A DNA stretch of 43,656 nt from Candidatus Aenigmatarchaeota archaeon (GTDB taxonomy: Archaea > Aenigmatarchaeota > Aenigmatarchaeia > CG10238-14 > SCSR01), in NCBI GenBank assembly GCA_016198705.1, contig JACQIA010000102.1:1-43656 (forward strand), written 5' to 3'. A program made the position numbers and the translations under genes. The notes under the pieces are model-generated. The model ran no database searches and was not told the origin of the DNA. It saw nothing but the letters and a program-made list of their open reading frames with translations. Every line of letters begins with the position of its first letter. The first letter of the stretch is position 1. This document shows, one piece after another, positions 10,239 to 18,413 of this stretch.

Positions 10239-10412
10239 TTAAGTTATGTTCATGGAAGTTGCGTTTTTAGTTAGAATTCTGTTTAATACATCGTAGGATA
10301 TGTTTATTTGGTTGGTTGGGCTATCATATGTAAGGTCTTGTGTAGCAGCCATTACTAGTTGTGGAATAAGTGCTAAGAAAGTCAAAATGAAGAACAATAA
10401 TTTAATTTTCAT
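10239..10412 (-). pseudogene. Truncated N-terminal fragment of a second RHS/YD-repeat secreted protein (57 codons)
   Basis: Hand translation: MKIKLLFFILTFLALIPQLVMAATQDLTYDSPTNQINISYDVLNRILTKNATSMNIT*; signal peptide plus YDxLNRxLxK RHS-like motif; SD-like GGAGGTTTTTATG; below the size cut-off of the supplied ORF track. Confidence 0.55.
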
Positions 10413-10522
10413 AAAAACCTCCTAAAACAATCCTCATCAACTCTTTGAACGGAGTGTAGACTGTGGTGTTGGCAGTGTCATTCCTTGCAATCTTTATAAG
10501 TTTGTCGCGGCAATAATCAGAT

Positions 10523-10708
10523 ATGGTAAAACTGGAGACCTTGCATGCAGAAATCGAAGAAATAAAGTCAAACGTAAACAAGATACTGGTTATTCTCGAA
10601 AATGAAGGTGAAGTTAGGGAAGAAGTGCTGGGAGATTTGGAAGAAGCCAGACATGCACCTAAAGGAAAATATATTTCCCACGAAGATGCAAAGAAACGGA
10701 TGAAATGA
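10523..10708 (+). CDS. Putative antitoxin (RelB-like small acidic protein)
   Basis: 61 aa, overlaps downstream RelE-like gene by 4 nt; EELKSNV/EEARHAPKGKYISHEDAKKRM-type architecture. Confidence 0.72.
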   Translation: MVKLETLHAEIEEIKSNVNKILVILENEGEVREEVLGDLEEARHAPKGKYISHEDAKKRMK

Positions 10709-10965
10709 CCTGGCAAATAGAATGGTACGATAAAGCTCTTAAGAATCTTGAGGATCTCCCTGTGCATATCCGAGAAAGAGTTGTCAAACGAATAGACATG
10801 GTTAAGGAAAATCCCTTCCACTTCCTCGAACACTTTGAGAGAAAAGGCTTTTACAAGCTGAGAATCGGCGATTACAGGGCTATCGCTTCGGTTGATTTTC
10901 AAAATAAAATTATCAAGATTCAAGTTTTTGATCATCGAGGTAGGATATACAAAAGACTTTATTAG
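10705..10965 (+). CDS. RelE/ParE-superfamily toxin
   Basis: WQIEWYDKALKNLEDLPVHIRERVVKRIDMVKENPFHFLEHFERKGFYKLRIGDYRAIASVDFQNKIIKIQVFDHRGRIYKRL. Confidence 0.9.
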   Translation: MTWQIEWYDKALKNLEDLPVHIRERVVKRIDMVKENPFHFLEHFERKGFYKLRIGDYRAIASVDFQNKIIKIQVFDHRGRIYKRLY

Positions 10966-11278
10966 TTTATTGTCAGTTTCTTGATTAATTTATAACACCT
11001 CCATTTCATTCCTAACAATTTTAATCCTCTGACCGAAAGGATCGTAAGTGTAATTCTCAACAATAGGAGAGGTTGATGTACCATTTCGGATTTTTATTAA
11101 CTGGTTAAGCCCGTCATATTCTCTATAGTAGCCATCACCGCCAACAAGATTGCCCCCGCCATTCTGCATCTGCTTAATCAAATTTCCAACTAAATCGTAT
11201 TGATAAGTCCAGTTGCCGAGATCAAGGTCATTGTAAAAACTATTATCTTTAAATAAGGACAAATTAGATATAGGAGAC

Positions 11279-11494
11279 GTGGATTGTATGCAAGAATTAG
11301 AATGGATGTCATCGCACCCCAAAGATGTAGAAAAATACAGTGGCAAATGGGTCGCCTTAACCAAAGATGGTATTGTAGCTGCTGGGGATTCTGTATCAGA
11401 GGTAGAACTAGCTCTTAAGAAGAAGGGCATTGAATTGACTGAAGTAATGTTAATGAAAGTTCCGAGGAAAGATGAAGAGCTGAGTATTCTATGA
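11279..11494 (+). CDS. DUF5678-family small protein (GTG start)
   Basis: KYSGKWVALTKDGIVAAGDSVSEVELALKKKGIELTEVMLMKVP; overlaps next ORF by 4 nt; SD-like GGAG upstream. Confidence 0.75.
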   Translation: MDCMQELEWMSSHPKDVEKYSGKWVALTKDGIVAAGDSVSEVELALKKKGIELTEVMLMKVPRKDEELSIL

Positions 11495-11874
11495 GGTTTT
11501 CTTATCAAGTTTTCCGCGGCTCTTATTATCCCATAATTCCAGTTGTTATCGCCAAGAATGGTAAGAAAATCAACACATCTGCTATAGTAGACTCTGGAGC
11601 TTCCATTTCCATCTTCCAAAGCAGTCTTGGCAGGCTTCTTGGGCTGGACGTTGAAACTGGTGAAAAACGAATCTTTCAGGGAGCCTCCGCAAAACTCATA
11701 GGATACATCCATACTGTCAGAATGATTATTGCTGATAAGGAAATTGAATCTAGGGTCGCCTTCTCCGGCGAGCTTAGTACCTCTTTCAATCTGCTTGGCA
11801 GAGAAACTGTTTTTGAAAACTTTAAAATTTATATTGACGAGACTGAAAAGGTCGTGGAATTCGTTCTTAAATGA
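11491..11874 (+). CDS. Retropepsin-like (clan AA) aspartic protease
   Basis: Catalytic-type motif AIVDSGASISIF, later FNLLGRETVFENFKIYIDE typical of archaeal retropepsin-like proteins. Confidence 0.82.
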   Translation: MRFSYQVFRGSYYPIIPVVIAKNGKKINTSAIVDSGASISIFQSSLGRLLGLDVETGEKRIFQGASAKLIGYIHTVRMIIADKEIESRVAFSGELSTSFNLLGRETVFENFKIYIDETEKVVEFVLK

Positions 11875-12628
11875 AATCTCATCATATTCATAAGAAGTGT
11901 TGTAAACTTCTTCCGAAGTTACTTTCAATACAGGGTCGTTGTTATACTCAAGAACGTTTTGTATTCTGTCGTAACCATCCAGCACGTAAGCTTTTCTATG
12001 TCCGTTCTCGTCGTATGCAGTGATAATTCTATGGTTAAAGTTAATTGTCTTGTTTGTACCGTCTGGATTTCTCACAAAAGTAACTCTTCCAAGTGCATCA
12101 AACGTGTAGTTAGTGGAATTGACTGCAGTCGATGGTGTGCTCAATCCAGTGGAAAATGAATCAAAATAAGGATTCTGCTCACTTGCAACTCTGCCCAATC
12201 CGTCATAGAAAAGATTCTTGACAATCTGCTGGCTCCCGTCTGCAGGTCTTTTAAATTGAATAAAATTGGCAAGCCCATCGTAATAGAAATACGCATCATA
12301 TGTCTTGTTCGCACTAGTCCTTTGGGAAACTTTTATTATCTCAGGCGCAGTCCCGTCAAATATGTAGGTGTAATTCTTAGTAGGCAAATCAAAAGATTGA
12401 GTTTGGATATAAGGGAACTTTATTGAATACGAATCGTTGTCTAAATCTACTGTCATTATTGCTTTGAAGTATGTAGAGCTGTTTTCGTAGTTTACTAGAC
12501 CTTCGAGTTTTAGGAGTAGGAAGTTGATATAGTAATTGTCGTCATAATTTTGTGCGTAGTCGAATGCATGAACTGATGGTAAGAGTGCTAAACATATTGT
12601 GCTCAAAGTTGCAAATAAAACATTATAT

Positions 12629-13135
12629 TTATGCTGGCTTAATCTCTTCAAATTCAACATTTTTCAGTTTCTCCTTTTCAATTAACTTCCTTAATTTTTC
12701 AGTAACGATAATCATCTTAGTTCCTTCTATTGCGAAAATGTCTTGACCTTTCCAATCCTTCAAGTAGAAATTTACATGCGAGAGGATCTTGGTATAAAAA
12801 GTCCTTTTTGCTGGCAATTCGTCTTTAAGTTCAAGATAATAATAGTTTCCAATTTTGCTCATTTCCGGAACAAACTTCAACTTATATACAGAAAAGTTTC
12901 TAATACCTACTTTTTTAAGGAAATTAACAAATCTTTGTGAATAAAAGTCAATAGCCATTGTGCTACCATGCATATCGGCTGGTGTAGTACCACTTTGCTT
13001 TGAAAATGTAAACTTACCCTTTTTAATCATCTCTTCAAATGGTGGTGTAGACGGGTCAACATTTTCTATTACAGCGAACCAATAATATCTGTTTGCCCAT
13101 CCATGCCGAAGTATGAAAAATTTATTTGAGAACAT
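12629..13135 (-). CDS. Hypothetical protein, possibly immunity-like (DUF1629/Imm11-type C-terminus)
   Basis: 168 aa; C-terminal KGQDIFAIEGTKMIIVTEKLRKLIEKEKLKNVEFEEIKPA resembles DUF1629-type proteins; overlaps the start of the RHS gene by 32 nt. Confidence 0.5.
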   Translation of the reverse strand: MFSNKFFILRHGWANRYYWFAVIENVDPSTPPFEEMIKKGKFTFSKQSGTTPADMHGSTMAIDFYSQRFVNFLKKVGIRNFSVYKLKFVPEMSKIGNYYYLELKDELPAKRTFYTKILSHVNFYLKDWKGQDIFAIEGTKMIIVTEKLRKLIEKEKLKNVEFEEIKPA

Positions 13136-13206
13136 TTATTTCACTCCAATGTCTAGGATTAATAAAATTTTGGTTATTAATTGGCACAATAATTAATTAC
13201 TTTTAG

Positions 13207-14118
13207 TTACAAAAGCAACTTCCCATATCGTATACTACCATACAATCTAACCAGTTTCATAAAAAACACGTAGGCGATTCCAATAGTCATCACAAGAAAT
13301 GTGGATAAAAGATTTCCTCCACGAATGAACGCTACACCTTGGGGGCTTGAAACTGACAATGTAGCCCCCTCCCACAAGCCTGTTGCTTTCTTGTAATCAG
13401 ATAATGGTGGTATAAAAAATCCAGCATTCACTCCTAAAAGAATTTTTGCTTTGTCTGGATGTTTTTTATATAACAGAACATCAGCTTGGTGTATCCAAAT
13501 CCTTGTTAGTAAATATTTTACTTTATCCCTCAATTTAGTAGGAAGTTTGTGCACGTGGAGGAAGTTAGCGCCCTTGGCATATGCAACTTTGTAACCCATT
13601 TCCTTTATTCTCAAAACCAAATCTGTATCTTCTCTAAAAGTGAAGTTTATTGGCAGTGCTGTAAACCTATAATCAAAATAGCCAGCTGCTTTGACTGCTT
13701 CAGCCAGGTATGCAGTACTAGTACCACCATAGAAGTATTCGCCATTCACCTTTACATAGTAGTGTGAACTTACACCAACTTTTTTGTCAGAAAAAGGTTT
13801 CATCATGCTGTTAAGCCAATTATCACCTGCTATGCAATCATCATCCATCACTATCGCAACAGGATACTTGGCTGCCTTAAAGCCGACATTTCTAGTTACC
13901 GCAGGCCCCATCGTTTTCTTCAGACTTATTATCCTTATCCTTCGGTCGTTCCTATACTGGTTTAGAACATCTTCGGTTCGATCCTTTGAATTATCGTTCA
14001 CGACTATAATTTCATAACTGTATTTGGTCTTCTGCTTCAATAATGCATTCAGTACTTGTTTGAGTAGATATGCCCTGTTATAGGTTGCTACAATTATGCT
14101 TGCGCCTTTGATAGCCAT
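13207..14118 (-). CDS. GT2-family glycosyltransferase (start chosen at internal Met, MAIKGASIIV)
   Basis: ASIIVATYNRAYLLKQVLNALL, VVNDNSKDRTEDVL, VAIVMDDDCIAGDNWL. Confidence 0.9.
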   Translation of the reverse strand: MAIKGASIIVATYNRAYLLKQVLNALLKQKTKYSYEIIVVNDNSKDRTEDVLNQYRNDRRIRIISLKKTMGPAVTRNVGFKAAKYPVAIVMDDDCIAGDNWLNSMMKPFSDKKVGVSSHYYVKVNGEYFYGGTSTAYLAEAVKAAGYFDYRFTALPINFTFREDTDLVLRIKEMGYKVAYAKGANFLHVHKLPTKLRDKVKYLLTRIWIHQADVLLYKKHPDKAKILLGVNAGFFIPPLSDYKKATGLWEGATLSVSSPQGVAFIRGGNLLSTFLVMTIGIAYVFFMKLVRLYGSIRYGKLLL

Positions 14119-14155
14119 AAGTAGTATTAATTTAAAAATAGAACCATAAAGATTT

Positions 14156-15256
14156 GTGAAACATATGCACATTGTACATTTGACACCGAATTTTTATCCG
14201 GCAGTAGGTGGCATAGAAACGTATGTTAGTGAACTCGCAGAAAGGCAGGTAAAGAAAGGCCACGAAGTGTCTATACTGACTAGCGATAGACTTAGAAATG
14301 GTGAGAAGTTAAGAAAATTTGAGAAGATAGGGAAATTGAATGTCCATCGCGTACCTTTCAAATTGGTCATGAGATATAATTTTTCGCCGGAAGCTCTTAG
14401 ACTGATATTAGATTTGAATTACGATGTTTTGCACATACATTCAATAGGTTACTTTACAGATATCATACCGGTCATCAAAAACAAGAAGAACGTTAAAGTG
14501 ATTGTAAGTACTCACGGCGGGATATTCCATACTACACACATGGATTTTCTGAAAAAAATCTACTTCAAGTCATTCACTAAAAAGGCTCTCAAGCAAGCAG
14601 ACTATGTGATTGCAACTAGCAAAAAAGATGAGAGGCTGTTTTCTAAAATATGTAACCGGAATAAAATTGAGGTAATTTGTCCGGGTGTTGATTGGAAGGA
14701 ATTAAGCAAATTGCCTGGAACTAAATCTACAAATACTGTTTTGTATGTAGGAAGATTCTCTGAGAATAAAAGACTGGATAAAATGTTGCATGTGATAGCT
14801 AAGGCGAAGAAAAGGATAATTGGCGTAAAACTTTTGATGGTTGGGGAGGATTGGGGTGAGAAAAGAAAACTGCTGCTGCTGGTTAAAAAACTGAAGCTGA
14901 ATGAGAATGTTAGTTTCGTAAGTGGTATTGAAGACCATTACAAATACTATTCGAAAGCCAATTTGTTCCTCCTATCTTCTGCTTATGAAGGATTTGGGAC
15001 TAGTGTGGTTGAGGCGATGTCAACTGGTATGCCAGTCATAGTGAACGATATAAAAACTATGCATGAAATCGTGAGTGATGGAAATGATGGCTACATAGTA
15101 AATTTTGATAAATATGAAAAGGTTGCTGATTTAGTTGTTAAAATTTTGGAAAATCGTAGTTTGCAGAAAAAAATAGGCGCTAGTGCCAAATCGTCTGCTA
15201 AAAGGTTTGACTGGGATTTGCTTTCAAATAAAATAGAAAACATTTATAGAAAATAA
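14156..15256 (+). CDS. GT4-family glycosyltransferase
   Basis: LTPNFYPAVGGIETYV, LYVGRFSENKRLDKML, SAYEGFGTSVVEAMSTGMPVIV. Confidence 0.93.
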   Translation: MKHMHIVHLTPNFYPAVGGIETYVSELAERQVKKGHEVSILTSDRLRNGEKLRKFEKIGKLNVHRVPFKLVMRYNFSPEALRLILDLNYDVLHIHSIGYFTDIIPVIKNKKNVKVIVSTHGGIFHTTHMDFLKKIYFKSFTKKALKQADYVIATSKKDERLFSKICNRNKIEVICPGVDWKELSKLPGTKSTNTVLYVGRFSENKRLDKMLHVIAKAKKRIIGVKLLMVGEDWGEKRKLLLLVKKLKLNENVSFVSGIEDHYKYYSKANLFLLSSAYEGFGTSVVEAMSTGMPVIVNDIKTMHEIVSDGNDGYIVNFDKYEKVADLVVKILENRSLQKKIGASAKSSAKRFDWDLLSNKIENIYRK

Positions 15257-16072
15257 TCATTTGCTTCCTTTGATTATCTGCATGGGATTAGTTATCATGC
15301 CATACAAATAGGCTGCACTTCTGACTGTATCATATACCGGAATTAGCAGGGCTGCTGGGTCTCTGAATTTTATCAGCCGATGTATTGCAATGAATGGAGA
15401 TACAAACGGGAAGAATAGCGGGATGAAACCTTTCAAAACATTATCATATTTTCGGTAATATACAAAACCGCTTGGATATCGCTTCCAAGACTTAACTATA
15501 TCAGCCCAAGAATGAAACCTGTGGCTGAAGATCATTGATCTTTTTGTATATCCTATCTTGCCTTTAATTTTCCTGTGAATAACAAAGTCGTCACCAAAAC
15601 AAACCAAATCGTCATCATAAGAATAGCCCTTCTTGAAAACCCGGACAGTTTGAGCATACCCTCCATATTTTGACATTGTCCTTAGTTGATCTACGCGTTC
15701 AAGCAAAAAATCCATAGCAAATCTCTCGCCAACTCTAAGTCCTTCTATATCGTCATTTTTGAAAGCCTCTATAACACCTTCTACAAAAGTTTCATTCACA
15801 TGGCAATCGGAATCCAAATTTATCAGTACATCTCCTTTGGCTATTTTTATTCCAAGATTCCTTGAATATGATTGGTTGTGCTTTCCAGAAGTTAGTATCT
15901 TCAATTTGAGTTTTTTCCTGTATCTGTTGACAATTTCACCAGTCTTATCGGCAGACTTATCATCAATAACTATGGTTTCAAAATTCTTCACAGTCTGTTT
16001 TGCCAAGCTATCCAGAAGTCTACCTACATATTCTTCATCATTGTACACGGGGATTATGACAGACGCGAACAT
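15257..16072 (-). CDS. GT2-family glycosyltransferase
   Basis: ASVIIPVYNDEEYVGRLLDSL, VIDDKSADKTGEIV, ININLDSDCHVN-like DxD region (LINLDSDCHV). Confidence 0.91.
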   Translation of the reverse strand: MFASVIIPVYNDEEYVGRLLDSLAKQTVKNFETIVIDDKSADKTGEIVNRYRKKLKLKILTSGKHNQSYSRNLGIKIAKGDVLINLDSDCHVNETFVEGVIEAFKNDDIEGLRVGERFAMDFLLERVDQLRTMSKYGGYAQTVRVFKKGYSYDDDLVCFGDDFVIHRKIKGKIGYTKRSMIFSHRFHSWADIVKSWKRYPSGFVYYRKYDNVLKGFIPLFFPFVSPFIAIHRLIKFRDPAALLIPVYDTVRSAAYLYGMITNPMQIIKGSK

Positions 16073-16153
16073 AATTACATAACTCTATTTTTTATGCTTA
16101 TCGATTGAGATAAGTAATAGTTATAATAAAAGTAGGTTTTAAATAGTGATGAA

Positions 16154-17320
16154 ATGAAAATCTGTTTTCTTACACATGCTTTCCCGCCAGCTGAAACTGC
16201 AGCCGCATCTTATAGCAACAGTTTTGTAAGTGAGCTTCTGAAAAATGATTTTGAAGTTGTTGTAATAACCTCAAAGAGGAAAGATAGCACAAATGTCATA
16301 GAACACCAAGATAATTTGTCTGTCTATAGGGTAGGTTTCCAGCTGCCGATTTTTGCGGATTTTTTCGAATTTATGATGAAAGTTTCTACTATATTGAAAG
16401 GAGTGCATAAAATAGAAAATTTTGATTTGGTTCACTCAGAACATCTGTTTCCGGCACCATATGCTGGTAAATTTGCAAAGGACAATAGACTGCCTCATAT
16501 AGTAACGATAGAAGGTGTTTCGAATGTCAGTCCATATTCAAAATTCTTGTTCGAAGTTCACAAATTATTATTGCCGAGAATTAGTTATGACGTGCTTGTA
16601 TCTTGGGGTAGGTATGTTCTAGAAAAGTACTTCTTGAAGTGGGGTGTAAATGAAAACAAATCCATGGTTATCCCTGGCGCTGTTGATACTAAGATGTTTA
16701 ATCCTAATGTAGATGGCAGTTTTGTAAGAGACAAATTGGCGGGAGCGGAAAAGATAATTTTCACTGCAAAACCAATGTATCTAACTAACGCATTGGGAAT
16801 GGCACACATAATTAAAGCTATGAAATTGGTTGCGAATGAATTCCAAGATTTCAAGTTGGTTGTTGGCGGTGACGGTAGAATGTACAATAAATTAGTTAAT
16901 TTAACAAATCGGCTGGGGTTAGCTGACAAAGTCAAATTTGAAGGATGGATACCACAAAAGGAAATGCCAAAGCACTATAAGGCGGTAGATATAATTGTTG
17001 ATTCGTTCATCTTCACCCATCCTGGCAGTATAACAGCTCTGGAATCTCTGGCATCTGGAACGCCGAACGTTTTAACGGAGATTGAATGCCTTCCAGGAGA
17101 AATCAATGTTCCCCCTAAAGACATTGCCATCCTATCTAAGCCTGCGGATGAAAAGAGTATTGCAGATGGTATTTTAACTTTACTAGACGACGAAAAATTA
17201 GGGAAGAAAATAAGCAAGAATGCTGTGAAATTTATTGAAAAGAATTTTTCCATAGAAAATGTGGTTAAAAGATATATAAATCTCTATGATGAGGTTTTAG
17301 ATAAGTATCAACCCGCATAG
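16154..17320 (+). CDS. GT4-family glycosyltransferase
   Basis: CFLTHAFPPAETAAASYSNSF, LVVGGDGRMYNKLVNL, HPGSITALESLASGTPNVLTE. Confidence 0.91.
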   Translation: MKICFLTHAFPPAETAAASYSNSFVSELLKNDFEVVVITSKRKDSTNVIEHQDNLSVYRVGFQLPIFADFFEFMMKVSTILKGVHKIENFDLVHSEHLFPAPYAGKFAKDNRLPHIVTIEGVSNVSPYSKFLFEVHKLLLPRISYDVLVSWGRYVLEKYFLKWGVNENKSMVIPGAVDTKMFNPNVDGSFVRDKLAGAEKIIFTAKPMYLTNALGMAHIIKAMKLVANEFQDFKLVVGGDGRMYNKLVNLTNRLGLADKVKFEGWIPQKEMPKHYKAVDIIVDSFIFTHPGSITALESLASGTPNVLTEIECLPGEINVPPKDIAILSKPADEKSIADGILTLLDDEKLGKKISKNAVKFIEKNFSIENVVKRYINLYDEVLDKYQPA

Positions 17321-17350
17321 GGTTGTCAGACATTCCAAATAAATTAATAC

Positions 17351-17560
17351 TTGATTGTTAAGAGTGATTATATGGGCATAACAGGATTTTTGCGTACATT
17401 TTATGGCAAACTAAACACAATGAGAGAAATGATAAGTTACCTGTGGAAATCAAAAAATTGGTGGTTGATACCTTTCGTGATTTTATTGTTTGCATTCGGA
17501 ATTCTATTTATGGTAGGTCAATCAACAGCCTTAGGACCACTGATATATGCGTTGTTTTAA
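17351..17560 (+). CDS. DUF5989-family small membrane protein (SxtK-like)
   Basis: 69 aa: EMISYLWKSKNWWLIPFVILLFAFGILFMVGQSTALGPLIYALF. Confidence 0.82.
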   Translation: MIVKSDYMGITGFLRTFYGKLNTMREMISYLWKSKNWWLIPFVILLFAFGILFMVGQSTALGPLIYALF

Positions 17561-17561
17561 C

Positions 17562-18413
17562 ATGGACAAGACAACAGAAAGCGTAAAGGGATTCTACGAT
17601 AAGACACCGTTTCCAGACTTTGAGTTGGATAGATTTAATACAAAAGATGATTTGCTAAAATATGCTTTCCCATTCGCAAAATATTTAAATAGGATAATAC
17701 CGAAAGATGCAAGCATAGTTGATGTGGGATGTGGGACCGGTCAATTAGCCGCACTATTATCATTAGGCAGGGAAAATGTTGTTGGTACAGATTTATCTGA
17801 CACATCACTGGCTAAGGCAAACCAATTGAAGGAGAAGCTTGATCTAAGCACATTGAGACTGATTAAAACTGATATATTTAAAATGGATTTGAATGAACAA
17901 TTTGATTATGTTCTTTGTTTAGGAGTATTGCACCACACACATAATGCGAAAGAAGGATTTAGGCATATTTTAAAATTGTCCAAAAAAGGCGGGTATGTTG
18001 CAATAGGGTTGTATAACAAATTCGGGAGAATTTCACTTTACCTTAGAAAGTTTTTATTGCACACCATTCTAAGAAATAATGAAAAGATGAAAGAACTATT
18101 TCTTAAAAAACAGATACTGAGTTTTCAAGATAAAGAGAGATTTCGAGGGTGGTATAACGACCAGTTTGAACATCCGCATGAAACTGCACATACTGTATCG
18201 GAAGTTTTAGGGTGGTTCAAAGAAAATGATGTTGAATACATAAACTCTATACCAACATTAAAATTGGCTTATGATTTCAATTTAGATGCCGATAATTTGT
18301 TTGATAAAGACAACATAAACCTTACTTCAAAACACATTATAAACCAGTTGAGATGGATATTCACAACTGCGAATGATGGAGGGTATTTCATAACTGTGGG
18401 TAGAAAGAAATGA
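17562..18413 (+). CDS. Class I SAM-dependent methyltransferase (ORF open from 17547; Met at 17562 preferred)
   Basis: VKGFYDKTPFPDFE, SIVDVGCGTGQLAALLSL, FDYVLCLGVLHHTHNAKEGFRHI. Confidence 0.9.
   Translation: MDKTTESVKGFYDKTPFPDFELDRFNTKDDLLKYAFPFAKYLNRIIPKDASIVDVGCGTGQLAALLSLGRENVVGTDLSDTSLAKANQLKEKLDLSTLRLIKTDIFKMDLNEQFDYVLCLGVLHHTHNAKEGFRHILKLSKKGGYVAIGLYNKFGRISLYLRKFLLHTILRNNEKMKELFLKKQILSFQDKERFRGWYNDQFEHPHETAHTVSEVLGWFKENDVEYINSIPTLKLAYDFNLDADNLFDKDNINLTSKHIINQLRWIFTTANDGGYFITVGRKK

Larger units (their letters stand above)
10486..11013 (+). mobile_element. Inserted cassette carrying RelB/RelE-like pair, flanked by 8-bp direct repeat TCATTCCT
   Basis: TCATTCCT at 10478-10485 and 11006-11013; sequence outside the repeats joins into continuous RHS coding sequence; no transposase. 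Confidence 0.65.
11269..11874 (+). mobile_element. Inserted two-gene cassette: DUF5678 + retropepsin-like protease
   Basis: RHS codons on either side rejoin as YEYDE-ISNLSLFKDNSFYNDLD when the 606 bp are removed; dinucleotide GA present at both edges. Confidence 0.7.
10402..12660 (-). pseudogene. RHS/YD-repeat secreted protein gene, interrupted twice (by 10486-11013 and 11269-11874)
   Basis: RHS motifs FYDGLGRV, FDALGRV, AYDENGHRKAYVLDGYDRI, WTYQYDLVGNLI, YREYDGLNQLIKI, YTYDPFGQRIKIVRN; the tail RNDTANTTVYTPFKELMRIV is displaced to 10421-10485; removing both cassettes gives a continuous 375-codon frame (374 aa + stop). Confidence 0.82.

Noticed and set aside
10402-10935. 177-aa minus ORF across the RelB/RelE pair
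   Set aside because: Antisense to the TA genes; only its last segment (about 10421-10485) is genuine RHS tail. Not a separate gene.
11269-11874. 2-bp GA at both cassette edges as a proven target-site duplication
   Set aside because: Two bases can match by chance; retained only as boundary information.
10990-12660. Reading the 556-aa ORF as one intact RHS protein with a novel central domain
   Set aside because: The central domain is the exact antisense of DUF5678 and retropepsin genes, and flanking RHS sequence rejoins when it is removed.
13549-14017. 72-aa and 77-aa plus ORFs
   Set aside because: Antisense to the GT2 gene; shadow ORFs.
16137-16145. ttttaaata as TATA box for the GT4 gene at 16154
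   Set aside because: Only about 9 nt from the start codon, too close for an archaeal TATA box of that gene.
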